From an uncultured Oscillospiraceae bacterium (GTDB taxonomy: Bacteria > Bacillota_A > Clostridia > Oscillospirales > Oscillospiraceae): a stretch of 30,723 nucleotides of DNA. The notes below the pieces were generated by a model that worked only from the letters and a program-made list of their open reading frames with translations, had not been told where the DNA came from and searched no databases. The stretch is taken from positions 1 to 30,723 of the forward strand of contig CAJUAW010000019.1 of the NCBI GenBank assembly GCA_910584605.1, written 5' to 3'. Numbering within the stretch: the first letter of the stretch is position 1; each line of letters begins with the position of its first letter. Made by a program: the position numbers and the translations under genes. Of this stretch, positions 21,062 to 29,337 are shown one piece after another.

Positions 21062-23005
21062 ATGGCCAGATATGACGCGCCCTCCCGCGGGAGCGGAAAA
21101 CAGAATACCTTCTTCGGCGGGGCGGCAATCCTGGCGGTGGGCATCCTGGCGGTGAAGCTGATCGGGATGTTTTACAAGATTCCTCTGGTCAACATCATTG
21201 GCGCCCAGGGGAACACCGACTTCACCAACGCCTATAACATCTACGCCGTGCTGCTCACCATCTCCACCGCCGGGCTGCCGGTGGCGGTGTCCAAGCTGGT
21301 GAGCGAGGCCAGCGCCCAAAACCGCCCCGGCCAGATGCGCCGCACCTTCCAGCTGGCCCTGGGGATGTTCCTGATCCTGGGAGTGGTCTCCTTCCTGGTG
21401 ATGTACTTCAAGGCCGATCTGCTGGCCGAGATGATGCACGACACCAAGGCTGCCGCCGGCATCCGGGCCCTGTCCCCAGCGGTGGTGTGCGTGGGCTGTC
21501 TGGCTGCCCTGCGGGGCTACACCCAGGGGCACCTGAACATGACGCCCACCTCGGTGTCGCAAATCATTGAGGCGTTGTGCAAGCTGGCCATCGGCCTGTC
21601 TCTGGCCTGGTGGCTGGTGAAGAACGGCCAGGCGCCTGAGACCGCCGCCGCCGGGGCCATCACCGGCGTGACGGTGGGCACCATGGTAGCCCTGGTCTAT
21701 ATGGTGCTGGATTACACCTTCAAGGGGGAGCACAGCGCTCCGGTCCGGGACGAGCCGGATGCCCCCGGCGACATCATCCGGGACATTTTGCGCATTGCCA
21801 TCCCCATCACCCTCAGCTCCTCCATGGTGGGCATCGTAACGGTGATCGACTCCTCCCTGGTCCAGGGCCAGCTTCAGCGGGTGCTGCTGGAGAACCAGGA
21901 CTGCTGGGAGCTGTACTCCGGCTTCGCCTTTGTGGATTTTGCCCCTCTGGAGGAGGCCATCGCCAACTGGAAGGCCCTCCTCCCCACCGGGACGGCGGCG
22001 GTCATGTCCACCCTGTCCGGGCAGGTGGACCTGGCGCAGAAGGCTCTGGCCTCCGGCGCGGCCCCTGGCGGACTGGAGAACGCGGCCCTGGAGGTCCACG
22101 CCCTGCTGGAGTCCATGAGCCGCTCCCTCTACGGCAACTACGGGGGCGCGCTGAACATCTACAACCTGCCCACCTCCCTGATGGCGGCCATTACAGCCTC
22201 GGTCATCCCCGCCGTTTCGGGGGCGCTGGCGCGGCGGGACCGCCGGGGGGCCAGCCAGGTGTCCAGCTCCGCCCTGCGGATCACCGCTCTGCTCTCCTTC
22301 CCTATGGGGGTGGGGCTGTTCGTCATGGGCAAGCCCATCATGCAGCTGCTCTACCCCGCCCTGGAGAAGGACCTGGCCGGGCCGCTGCTGTCCACCCTGG
22401 GGCTGGCCACCGTCTTTGTGTGCATGATGCTGGTGTGCAACTCCGTTTTGCAGGCGCACAGCTTTGTCAACCTCCCCATCCTGGTTATGGTAGTGGGGGG
22501 CGGACTGAAGATTTTTACCAACTACCATGTGGTGGCCATGCCCAAGGTGGGCATTTACGGCGCTCCGGCGGGGAATATCCTCTGCTTTGGGCTGTGCCTG
22601 GCGCTGGACCTGTTCCTCATAGCCCGGGTGATCCCCCGGCGGCCCCGGTATCTGGAGATTTTTCTCAAGCCCTTCCTGGCCTCCGCCCTCATGGGGGGCG
22701 CGGCCTGGGCAGTGTACGGGCTGGGCTCCAAGCTGTTTTTCTCCCTGGGAGCGCAGAGCCTGAAGGAGGCGCTGGCCTCCGGTGTGGAGCCGGGCGGCCT
22801 CGGGGCGAGGCTGTGCGTACTGGACCAGGCCGCCGGCCTGGTGCTGGACCTGAGCCGCACCGGCAACGCGCTGCTGACCCTGGGGGCCATCGGCGTGGCG
22901 GTGGTGGTCTACGGCGTGCTGGTCGTTGCCCTGCGGGCCATCTCCCGGGACGACCTGTCCCTGATGCCCAAGGGGGATAAGATCGCCCGCCTGCTCCGGC
23001 TGTGA
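21062..23005 (+). CDS. SpoVB/YabM-type polysaccharide flippase of the MOP superfamily
   Basis: A 647-aa multi-pass membrane protein of the MviN/SpoVB/MATE-like exporter family, which flips lipid-linked precursors such as lipid II or other glycans. Typical N-terminal features are FFGGAAILAVGILAVKLIGMFYKIPLVN and, given in part, GLPVAVSKLVSEA. Later segments include LRIAIPITLSSSMVGIVTVID and YNLPTSLMAAITASVIPAVS. Relatives are about 520 aa. The extra length comes from two hydrophilic inserts, roughly residues 270-355 and 575-605. It is followed by mazG and rqcP, the same order as yabM-yabN-yabO in Bacillus subtilis, so I read it as the YabM counterpart. The start has TAGGAGG upstream. Confidence 0.92.
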   Translation: MARYDAPSRGSGKQNTFFGGAAILAVGILAVKLIGMFYKIPLVNIIGAQGNTDFTNAYNIYAVLLTISTAGLPVAVSKLVSEASAQNRPGQMRRTFQLALGMFLILGVVSFLVMYFKADLLAEMMHDTKAAAGIRALSPAVVCVGCLAALRGYTQGHLNMTPTSVSQIIEALCKLAIGLSLAWWLVKNGQAPETAAAGAITGVTVGTMVALVYMVLDYTFKGEHSAPVRDEPDAPGDIIRDILRIAIPITLSSSMVGIVTVIDSSLVQGQLQRVLLENQDCWELYSGFAFVDFAPLEEAIANWKALLPTGTAAVMSTLSGQVDLAQKALASGAAPGGLENAALEVHALLESMSRSLYGNYGGALNIYNLPTSLMAAITASVIPAVSGALARRDRRGASQVSSSALRITALLSFPMGVGLFVMGKPIMQLLYPALEKDLAGPLLSTLGLATVFVCMMLVCNSVLQAHSFVNLPILVMVVGGGLKIFTNYHVVAMPKVGIYGAPAGNILCFGLCLALDLFLIARVIPRRPRYLEIFLKPFLASALMGGAAWAVYGLGSKLFFSLGAQSLKEALASGVEPGGLGARLCVLDQAAGLVLDLSRTGNALLTLGAIGVAVVVYGVLVVALRAISRDDLSLMPKGDKIARLLRL

Positions 23006-23104
23006 CGGAAATATGCAGAAAGCAAAAATTGGACTGCAAAAATATGAAAGTTTTCCTGCGTACCTGGAAAATCAATAAAAAAGACTTGATAAGGAAGCGG
23101 AATT

Positions 23105-23896
23105 GTGGTAGATTTTCAAAGAGCGGAATCCTATAACATCCAAGATCTGCGCAAAATCATGGCGTTGCTCCGGGCTCCAGGCGGCTGTCCCTGGGATATG
23201 GCGCAGACCCATCAGTCCATCCGGGCCAACATGCTGGAGGAAGCCTATGAGGCCGCCGGCGCCATTGACTGCATGGACATGGACAATCTGAAGGAGGAGC
23301 TGGGCGATGTCCTGCTCCAGGTGGTGTTCCACGCCTGCATGGCTCAGGAGGCCGGTTACTTCACCTTTGACGACGTGGTGGACGGGATCTGCAAAAAGCT
23401 GATCTACCGCCACCCCCACGTCTTCGGGACGGTGGAAGCCAGGGACCCGGAGGGCGCGCTGTCCGCCTGGGACGCCCAGAAGCGGGCGGAGAAGGGCCAG
23501 AAAACCGCCGCCGACGCCCTGGACAGCGTGGCCCGCGCCCTGCCTGGGCTGACGAGGGCCTCCAAGCTTCAGAGCAAGGCGGCCAAGGCCGGCTTCGACT
23601 GGGAGGAGGTCTCTCCCGCTCTGGACAAGCTGTCGGAGGAGCTGGAGGAGCTGAAGACCGCCATCCGGGAGGGCTCCAACGTGGAGGAGGAGCTGGGCGA
23701 TCTGCTGTTTGCTGCCGTCAAGGTTGGCCGCTTTGTCCAGGTGGACGGGGAGCAGGCCCTGCAGGGCGCCTGCGAGAAGTTCATCCGCCGGTTCCGGCGG
23801 GTGGAGCAGCTGGCGGAGGGTCCGATGGATGGGCTGGGCCTCCCGGCGCTGGAGGCGCTGTGGCGGCAGGCCAAGGAGGAAGAGAAGAGGGCTTAA
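23105..23896 (+). CDS. mazG: MazG-type nucleoside triphosphate pyrophosphohydrolase
   Basis: A 263-aa protein that hydrolyses nucleoside triphosphates to monophosphate and pyrophosphate, a house-cleaning activity. It has two MazG helical domains. The first carries GGCPWDMAQTHQSIRANMLE followed by EAYEAAGAID and EELGDVLLQVVFH, the EExxE-x12-ExxD metal-binding pattern. The second (about 170-215) carries EELEELKTAI and EELGDLLFAAVKVGR. The start is a GTG at 23105, behind AAGGAAG at 23091-23097. It corresponds to the C-terminal part of YabN of B. subtilis; the N-terminal methylase-like domain of YabN is absent. Its neighbours agree with that locus. Confidence 0.94.
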   Translation: MVDFQRAESYNIQDLRKIMALLRAPGGCPWDMAQTHQSIRANMLEEAYEAAGAIDCMDMDNLKEELGDVLLQVVFHACMAQEAGYFTFDDVVDGICKKLIYRHPHVFGTVEARDPEGALSAWDAQKRAEKGQKTAADALDSVARALPGLTRASKLQSKAAKAGFDWEEVSPALDKLSEELEELKTAIREGSNVEEELGDLLFAAVKVGRFVQVDGEQALQGACEKFIRRFRRVEQLAEGPMDGLGLPALEALWRQAKEEEKRA

Positions 23897-23937
23897 ATGT
23901 CCGGGATGGTCCTGCGTTTGCAGCTGTGAGCGCGGGT

Positions 23938-23966
23938 TCCGAAGGGCATTAAGTATATATTAAAAT
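23938..23966 (+). promoter_or_regulatory. Possible promoter of the HU gene
   Basis: TAAAAT (23961-23966) lies 17 bases from TTCCGA (23938-23943), a weak -35. The surrounding bases are AT-rich, and an abundant HU transcript would be expected to start here. Confidence 0.4.
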
Positions 23967-24014
23967 GGCAGTCTGGGATGCGGGCTGCCCGTACAATGCA
24001 CAGGAGGAGAAACT

Positions 24015-24290
24015 ATGAACAAAACTGAACTCATTGCGGCGGTGGCTGAAAAGGCTGAGATGTCCAAGAAGGACGCCGAAACGGCGGTGACCGCCACCAT
24101 AGACGTCATTTCAGAATCCCTGCGCAGGGGGGAGAAGGTACAGCTGGTGGGCTTTGGCTCGTTTGAGGTCAAGACCCGTGCTGAGCGGACAGGGCGCAAT
24201 CCCCAGACTAAGGAACCCATCCCCATCCCCGCCTCCAAGGCCCCGGTGTTCAAGGCCGGAAAGGCGCTGAAGGACGCGGTCGCTCGCTAA
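24015..24290 (+). CDS. hup: HU-family DNA-binding protein
   Basis: A 91-aa nucleoid protein that bends and compacts DNA as a dimer. It follows the family from end to end: MNKTELIAAVAEKAEMSKKD at the start, the beta-arm start VQLVGFGSFEVKTRAERTGR, then NPQTKEPIPIPASKAPVFK with the intercalating proline region, and a final helix KAGKALKDAVAR. The start is supported by AGGAGGA (24001-24007). It lies between mazG and rqcP, an insertion relative to the B. subtilis yab locus. A GC-rich terminator follows, so most transcripts probably end there. Confidence 0.97.
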   Translation: MNKTELIAAVAEKAEMSKKDAETAVTATIDVISESLRRGEKVQLVGFGSFEVKTRAERTGRNPQTKEPIPIPASKAPVFKAGKALKDAVAR

Positions 24291-24316
24291 AAGGAACCAG
24301 ATGATACAAGAAGAAG

Positions 24317-24350
24317 AGGGGCGCCGCGCCGCGGCGCTCCCCTGTTTTTT
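24317..24350 (+). terminator. Terminator after HU, immediately before the rqcP ribosome site
   Basis: A GC-rich stem of AGGGG (17-21) with CCCCT (39-43) and CGCCGC with GCGGCG, a 2-base bulge and a 3-base loop, followed by six T residues at 24345-24350. The T run touches the GGAGG of rqcP, so read-through transcription of rqcP may be limited. Confidence 0.85.
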
Positions 24351-24362
24351 GGAGGAACTGCT

Positions 24363-24605
24363 ATGCGATTGGACAAATGGTTGAAGGTATCCCGCCTGAT
24401 CAAGCGCCGCACTGTGGCCAACGAGGCCTGCGACAACGACCGGGTGTCCGTCAATGGCCGGACGGTGAAGGCCAGCTACGACGTGAAGGTGGGAGATAAG
24501 CTGGAACTGAAATTCGGCGCCAACACTGTGAAGGTGGAGGTGCTGGTGGTGGCCGACAACGTGGGCAAGGCGGACGCCGCCGCCATGTACCGGGAGATCT
24601 TATGA
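24363..24605 (+). CDS. rqcP: S4-domain RNA-binding protein RqcP (YabO-like)
   Basis: An 80-aa S4-domain protein: MRLDKWLKVSRLIKRRTVAN at the start, then NGRTVKASYDVKVGD. RqcP/YabO works with RqcH in ribosome-associated quality control, stabilising the peptidyl-tRNA state during alanine tailing of stalled nascent chains on 50S subunits. Length and position after mazG match B. subtilis yabO. The ribosome site GGAGG (24351-24355) sits directly behind the HU terminator. The stop overlaps the apbE start by 4 bases. The Pth gene in the same window also acts on peptidyl-tRNA, but it is a separate unit. Confidence 0.93.
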   Translation: MRLDKWLKVSRLIKRRTVANEACDNDRVSVNGRTVKASYDVKVGDKLELKFGANTVKVEVLVVADNVGKADAAAMYREIL

Positions 24606-25663
24606 AAAAAAGGCTGCTGTGCGCCCTGCTGGCGCTGAGCCTGTTCACCCTGCCGGGCTGCAAAAGGGACCCGGAGCCGGTGGAGGTCACGGCCTTCGCC
24701 ATGGACACCGTCATGCAGCTGACCGCCTGCAGCGGGGACACAGGGGGGACCAGAGCCTTTTTAGGGGAGCTGACCGCCAGGCTGACGGAGCTGGACAGCC
24801 AGCTGTCCGCCACCCGGGAGGACAGCTTTGTCTATGCCGTCAACCACGCCGGCGGAGAGTGGGTCGAGGTGCCGGACAGCACGGTCCTTGCCCTGCTGCA
24901 TGACGCCCTGTCCCTGTGCGAGGTCACCGGCGGGGCGCTGGATATTACCACATACCCGGCAGTGAAAGCCTGGGGCTTTACCGGGGAGGAGCGCCGGGTG
25001 CCCTCCCCTGCCGAGCTGGAGGCACTGGCGGAAAAGATTGACTACACTGCGGTGGCGCTGTCGGACTGGGCGGGAGAGGGGCGCCGGGGCGGCGCCGCCC
25101 TGCCCCAGGGCATGGAGATGGACCTGGGCGCGGTGGCCAAGGGCTTTGCGGGGGACCTGCTGGCCGGGGAGGTGCGGGAGGTGGGCATTACCTCCGCCCT
25201 GCTGGACCTGGGTCAGAGCACCATCGTGGCCGTGGGGAGCAAGCCCCAGGGAACCCCCTGGCGCATTGGAGTGGTGGACCCGGCCCAGCCGGGGAGCTGC
25301 TTCGCTGTGGTGGAGCTGGAGGACTGCGCCATGGGCACCTCCGGGGGCTACCAGCGGTATTTTGAACAGGACGGAATCACTTACTGGCACATCCTGGACC
25401 CGGACACCGCCGCCCCCGCCCGGTCCGGGCTGGCCTCGGTGACGGTGGTGTCCCCCTCCGCCCTCATCTGCGACGGCCTGTCCACTGCCCTGTTTGTCAT
25501 GGGCCTGGAGGAGGGCGCTCAGTTTTGGCGAGACCACCCCGAGCTGGAGTTTGAGGCGGTCTTCGTGACGGAGGACGGAGAAATCTACTGCACCGCCGGG
25601 CTGGAGAGACGCTTCACCCTGGCGGAGGGCTTTGAGGACCGGGAGGTGACCATGCTGGAATGA
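24602..25663 (+). CDS. apbE: ApbE-family FAD:protein FMN transferase, lipoprotein
   Basis: A 353-aa secreted lipoprotein. The signal peptide MKKRLLCALLALSLFTLPGC ends in a lipobox with Cys20. The mature domain is ApbE: AFAMDTVMQLTA, DSQLSATREDSFVYAVN, then DLGAVAKGFAGD and GTSGGYQRYF, followed by YWHILDPDTAAPA with the conserved H-x-x-D-P. ApbE transfers FMN from FAD onto threonine of partner proteins outside the membrane, for example Rnf/Nqr subunits and extracellular electron-transfer flavoproteins. No flavinylation substrate is encoded in this window. It overlaps both neighbours by 4 bases, making a tight operon with the NusG domain II and Gx-type genes. Confidence 0.93.
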   Translation: MKKRLLCALLALSLFTLPGCKRDPEPVEVTAFAMDTVMQLTACSGDTGGTRAFLGELTARLTELDSQLSATREDSFVYAVNHAGGEWVEVPDSTVLALLHDALSLCEVTGGALDITTYPAVKAWGFTGEERRVPSPAELEALAEKIDYTAVALSDWAGEGRRGGAALPQGMEMDLGAVAKGFAGDLLAGEVREVGITSALLDLGQSTIVAVGSKPQGTPWRIGVVDPAQPGSCFAVVELEDCAMGTSGGYQRYFEQDGITYWHILDPDTAAPARSGLASVTVVSPSALICDGLSTALFVMGLEEGAQFWRDHPELEFEAVFVTEDGEIYCTAGLERRFTLAEGFEDREVTMLE

Positions 25664-26028
25664 GGACCAAGGTGATACTGTTCTGCCTTCTGGCGGCAGC
25701 GGCCGCCTCGGCGGTCTGGCTCCTGTTTCGCGGCGGGAGTACCGGCTCCCCCATTGCCCGCATCTCCCGAGAAGGCGTACTGCTGGAGGAGATCGACCTG
25801 AATCAGGTGGAGGAGTACTACACCCTCACCTTTGAGGACGAGAGGGGGACCAACACCGTTTTGGTGGAGCCAGGCCGCATCCGCATCTCGGAGGCCGACT
25901 GCCCCGATCAGGTCTGCGTGAATCAGGGGTTCATCTCTGACGGGACGGTCCCCATTGTCTGCCTGCCCCACAGGCTCCTCGTCGAGATCGTGGGCGCGGA
26001 GGGTGACTTGGATGGCGGGGCCGGTTAA
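25660..26028 (+). CDS. NusG domain II-containing membrane-anchored protein
   Basis: A 122-aa protein with one N-terminal membrane helix (VILFCLLAAAAASAVWLLF, residues 5-23) and an extracytoplasmic domain of the NusG_II family. Typical segments are ISREGVLLEEIDL, NTVLVEPGRIRISEADCPDQ, then VCVNQGFISDG and IVCLPHRLLVEI. The CPDQVCVNQG and CLPH cysteines are characteristic of this family. It overlaps the apbE stop by 4 bases. The combination with ApbE and a Gx-type protein recurs in Firmicutes and has been linked to flavin-based electron transfer across the membrane; its precise role is not established. Confidence 0.88.
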   Translation: MRTKVILFCLLAAAAASAVWLLFRGGSTGSPIARISREGVLLEEIDLNQVEEYYTLTFEDERGTNTVLVEPGRIRISEADCPDQVCVNQGFISDGTVPIVCLPHRLLVEIVGAEGDLDGGAG

Positions 26029-26524
26029 GGGGGCGGGGCGGATCACCCGGCTGGCCCTGCTCACCGCCATCGCCCTGACCATTTTTCTGGTGGAGGCCCA
26101 GCTTCCCGCCCTGACCGCCATCCCCGGCATCAAGCTGGGGCTGGCGAACATCGTCACGGTATATGCCGTGTTCGACCTGGGGCCGGGAGACGCCCTGCTG
26201 GTGCTGTCCGGCCGGGTGTTTCTGGGGGCGGTGTTCTCCGGGCAGCCGATGACCCTCATCTACAGTGCCGCCGGGGGCTTTTTGAGCTGGTGCGTTCTGT
26301 GCCTGCTGAAAAAGCTGCTCACCGGGGAGCAGATCTGGCTGGCCAGCCCGGTGGCCGCCGTCTTCCACAATTTGGGCCAGCTTCTCGCCGCCGCCGCCGT
26401 TATGCGCACCTGGGCGGTGATGGCCTACCTCCCCTACCTCATCATCGCCGCCGTTCTGGCCGGACTGTTCACCGGCGCGGCGGCCCAGGCGCTGATCAAA
26501 CGATTGAACATGCTGGAAAAATAG
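26012..26524 (+). CDS. Gx transporter family membrane protein (annotated elsewhere as heptaprenyl diphosphate synthase component I)
   Basis: A 170-aa membrane protein with about five hydrophobic helices, including LALLTAIALTIFLVEAQLPAL and LIIAAVLAGLFTGAAAQAL. The family motif is GIKLGLANIVTVYAVFDLG followed by SGRVFLGAVFSGQPMTLIYS and GGFLSW. The start at 26012 has GGAGGGTGA just upstream and overlaps the preceding gene by 17 bases; an open frame extends further up but lacks a good ribosome site. The name heptaprenyl diphosphate synthase component I comes from a historical assignment, and a small-molecule transport role for this family seems more likely from its ECF-like build. It closes the operon ahead of a strong terminator. 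Confidence 0.88.
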   Translation: MAGPVKGAGRITRLALLTAIALTIFLVEAQLPALTAIPGIKLGLANIVTVYAVFDLGPGDALLVLSGRVFLGAVFSGQPMTLIYSAAGGFLSWCVLCLLKKLLTGEQIWLASPVAAVFHNLGQLLAAAAVMRTWAVMAYLPYLIIAAVLAGLFTGAAAQALIKRLNMLEK

Positions 26525-26552
26525 CGGACCGCTCAAGGCGGTCCGCTGTTTT
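26523..26552 (+). terminator. Rho-independent terminator after the apbE operon
   Basis: A perfect 10-bp stem, AGCGGACCGC (26523-26532) with GCGGTCCGCT (26538-26547), a 5-base loop and TTTT after one G. Confidence 0.88.
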
Positions 26553-26670
26553 GCGTCAGATGACCGCCTCCTTTTCGTTTGCCTCAGCATACCCGATTCC
26601 CCCGATTTGACGACCAGCCGCCGGGTTCTTGTTGTCAACCGTGCGTTGCGGCCCTTGTGGCGCAAGGGGT

Positions 26671-26698
26671 TTGAAAAACGGACTGCGGCGCATAAATT
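26671..26698 (+). promoter_or_regulatory. Possible promoter of the ger operon
   Basis: TTGAAA (26671-26676) lies 16 bases from TAAATT (26693-26698). Germination receptor operons are normally read by the forespore sigma factor G, and CATAAAT (26691-26697) partly matches a SigG -10, so sigma-factor use is open. The rest of the 190-base gap holds no gene that I can see. Confidence 0.4.
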
Positions 26699-26739
26699 TT
26701 GTCCTGCACGGCACACTAAGCCGAAAGGAGGGCGTTTTT

Positions 26740-28248
26740 ATGTCCAGACAACGTGAAGCCAACGCGCCCCACCCCAGGCAGGAGCCCCGCATCCCCGGCC
26801 CGCTGTCCCTGGCCCGGCTGGAGGAGGTTTTCTCGGACTGCGCGGACTTCTCCAAGCGGGAGGTCTACCTCCACGGGGACAGCGGACGCAAGGCGGTGGT
26901 GTGCTACATTGACGGCCAAGCCCGGTCGGAGCGGCTGAACGACTATGTCCTGCGCCCCCTGGCCCAGGACCCCGCACTGGCCACCGTCCCCGAGAGCCAG
27001 CTCTTCGACCTGCTGGAAAAGGGGGCGCTCTACGCGCACGGGGCCAAGCGGGAGACGGAGGCCGATCCGGTGGTCTTCGCCCTGATCAACGGCAGCTGCG
27101 CCCTCTTCCTGGAGGGCAGGGACGACTGCCTGGTCTTCCCCGTGGCCACCGAGGAGAAGCGGTCGGTGGGCGAGCCGGAGAATGAGCCCGCCCTGAAGGG
27201 GGCCAGGGACTCCTTTGTGGAGAGCCTGCGCACCAACACCTCCCTGATCCGCCGCCGCCTGCGGGCCCCGGAGCTGAAGATCCGGGAGCACATTGTGGGC
27301 CGGCAGTCCCTCACCCCGGTGGACGTGCTGTGGATCGACGGCATCGCCGATCCGGATACGGTGGCCCTGCTGGAGGAGCGGCTGGACGCCATCGACATCG
27401 ACGGCGTGGAGGCGGCAGGGAATCTGGAGGAATATCTGGTGGACAGCGAACGATCCCCCTTCCCCCTCATGCCCTACACCCAGCGGCCCGACCGCTTCTG
27501 CCAGGGCCTTCTGGAGGGCCGGGTGGGCCTGTTTGCCGACGGCCTCCCCCTGGGCTGGGTGCTCCCCGGCACCATCGATCAGTTCTTCAAGACCGGACAG
27601 GACCGGGCCTACCACTGGCTGGCGGCCTCCGCCCTGAGCGTCGTCCGCTGGCTGTGCGCCCTGATCACCCTGCTGGTGCCGGGGCTGTATATCGCCCTGG
27701 TCACCTTCCACCCGGAGGCCATCCCGCCCAAGCTGGCCCTGTCCATTGTGGCCGCCAAGCAGGAGGTCCCCTTCTCTACCATCTTTGAGGTGCTCATCAT
27801 GCTCCTGGCCTTTGAGGTGGTCCAGGAGGCGGGCCTCCGTCTGCCCACCCCCATCGGCTCCACTGTCTCCATCCTGGGGGGACTGGTGGTGGGCAACGCG
27901 GCGGTGGATGCCCACATCGTCTCCCCCGCCGTCCTCATAGCAGTGGCCATCGCCGGGATCGCAGGGTACACCATGCCCTCCCAGGACTTCGGCAGCGCCC
28001 TGCGGCTGTGGCGGTTCCTGTTGGCCATTCTGGCCAGCTTGGGCGGACTGACCGGCCTGGCCCTGGGCTGCGCCGCCCTCATCTACCATCTGGCGGGACT
28101 GGAGTCCTTCGGCGTGCCCTATCTGGCGCCCTTCACCACCGGGACCCGGGTGCCCAGAGGCCACCCCAGCCTGTTCCGCCTGCCTCTGCCCAGGATGAAG
28201 TGGCGGGACGGCGCGGTGAAGACCCAAAACAGGAGGAATCAGCGATGA
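26740..28248 (+). CDS. gerA: Spore germination protein, GerA family (A subunit)
   Basis: The A subunit of a germinant receptor in the spore inner membrane, 502 aa. The N-terminal soluble part (about 1-290) has the usual VVCYIDGQARSERLNDYVLRP and IRRRLRAPELKIREHIVGRQ segments. GLPLGWVLPGTIDQFF leads into a C-terminal part with four or five membrane helices (VVRWLCALITLLVPGLYIAL, FEVLIMLLAFEVVQEAGLRL and others) and the family motif TPIGSTVSILGGLVVGNAAV. The start at 26740 follows AAAGGAGG. Its stop overlaps the gerC start by 4 bases. The germinant cannot be deduced from sequence. Its presence indicates an endospore former. Confidence 0.95.
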   Translation: MSRQREANAPHPRQEPRIPGPLSLARLEEVFSDCADFSKREVYLHGDSGRKAVVCYIDGQARSERLNDYVLRPLAQDPALATVPESQLFDLLEKGALYAHGAKRETEADPVVFALINGSCALFLEGRDDCLVFPVATEEKRSVGEPENEPALKGARDSFVESLRTNTSLIRRRLRAPELKIREHIVGRQSLTPVDVLWIDGIADPDTVALLEERLDAIDIDGVEAAGNLEEYLVDSERSPFPLMPYTQRPDRFCQGLLEGRVGLFADGLPLGWVLPGTIDQFFKTGQDRAYHWLAASALSVVRWLCALITLLVPGLYIALVTFHPEAIPPKLALSIVAAKQEVPFSTIFEVLIMLLAFEVVQEAGLRLPTPIGSTVSILGGLVVGNAAVDAHIVSPAVLIAVAIAGIAGYTMPSQDFGSALRLWRFLLAILASLGGLTGLALGCAALIYHLAGLESFGVPYLAPFTTGTRVPRGHPSLFRLPLPRMKWRDGAVKTQNRRNQR

Positions 28249-29324
28249 AACGAGGGTGGATGGCGCCGCTGGCGCTGAGCCTGCTGCTGACCGGCTGCTC
28301 CGGACTGCCTGCCTCTCGGGAAATGGGGGACATGGCACTTCTGCGCACCATGGGGATCGACGCAGCGGCCAATGGTGTGGCGGTCACCGGCTCCACCGGC
28401 CCCCGGGCCAAGGGTCTCCAGGCCGAGGACGAGCCCGCCCTGATTCTGTCAGCGGACCGGGAGTCCCTCAGCGGGGCCTGCCTGGCCATGCAGGGTCAGA
28501 GCGACAGCTACGTCTTTTTCGGCTATGTTGACCAGCTTCTCCTTGGACAGGAGCTGGCCGAGCGGGGGGTCCAGCCGGTGCTGGACTACTTTTCGCGGGA
28601 CGCGGAGCTGGGCCTGGGGGCGCAGCTGTGGCTGGTCCGGGGGGCCGCGGCCCGCGAGGCGGTCTCCTCCGGCGGAGACAAGGGGGTGGACAGCCGTCTG
28701 GAGACCCTCCAGACGGACAGCGATATGGGGATCGCCTCCATAACGCGGACCGCCGGGGAGGTCTACACCGACCTGCTGGAGCTGGGGTCCGCCTTTGTCC
28801 CCGCCCTCTCCCCTGCCGGGGATGAGACCGCCGTCCTGACAGAGCGGGGCTACGGAGTCCTGAACGGGGACAGACTGGTTGGCTTTCTGGACGGTGAGGC
28901 GGCAAAGGGGCTGGAGCTGCTGGCCGGAGGCCCCTCGGCGGATGTTTTGGAGGCAGAGCTGTCCCAAAACCGGGTGTCCGTCAAGATCGTGTCCGCCAGC
29001 ACCAAAAGTGAGCTGGAGGTGCAGGGAGGCGTCCTCTCGGGGCTGAAGCTGACCTGCAGGGTGGAAGCGCGCCTGTCGGAGTATCAGAGGCATCCGGACG
29101 AGGCGGCGGTGCAGGCCCTGAAGACCGGGCTGGAGCAGCGGGAGCGCCTTCGCCTGGAGGCGGCGCTGGAGCGGCTGCAGGAGCTGGGGACAGACTGCAC
29201 CGGCCTGGGGGCCAGGGCTGGCATCGCCCGCCCGGCGCTGTGGCAGAGGGTCCAAAGGGACTGGGCGGACCGGTTCGCAGAGCTGCCGGTGGAGCTTCAG
29301 GTCCAGGTGACCGTCCACAAATAA
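28245..29324 (+). CDS. gerC: Spore germination lipoprotein, GerC (GerAC-type)
   Basis: A 359-aa lipoprotein, the C subunit of the receptor. The signal peptide ends LSLLLTGC, lipidated at Cys18. The body follows the Ger(x)C family: REMGDMALLRTMGIDAA, SYVFFGYVDQLLLGQELAERG, VLDYFSRDAELGLGAQLWLV, and a C-terminal half with VLEAELSQNRVSVKIVSAST. Near the end, QRVQRDWADRFAELPVELQV matches the family's usual terminal helix and strand. It overlaps gerA by 4 bases and precedes gerB by 13 bases. The order A-C-B is a common variant of the B. subtilis A-B-C order. Confidence 0.92.
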   Translation: MKRGWMAPLALSLLLTGCSGLPASREMGDMALLRTMGIDAAANGVAVTGSTGPRAKGLQAEDEPALILSADRESLSGACLAMQGQSDSYVFFGYVDQLLLGQELAERGVQPVLDYFSRDAELGLGAQLWLVRGAAAREAVSSGGDKGVDSRLETLQTDSDMGIASITRTAGEVYTDLLELGSAFVPALSPAGDETAVLTERGYGVLNGDRLVGFLDGEAAKGLELLAGGPSADVLEAELSQNRVSVKIVSASTKSELEVQGGVLSGLKLTCRVEARLSEYQRHPDEAAVQALKTGLEQRERLRLEAALERLQELGTDCTGLGARAGIARPALWQRVQRDWADRFAELPVELQVQVTVHK

Positions 29325-29337
29325 AGCGGGAGGAACT

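Noticed and set aside
25955..26011. Upstream start for the Gx-type protein
   Set aside because: The extra residues overlap the NusG domain II gene in another frame and lack a ribosome site; GGAGGGTGA points to 26012.
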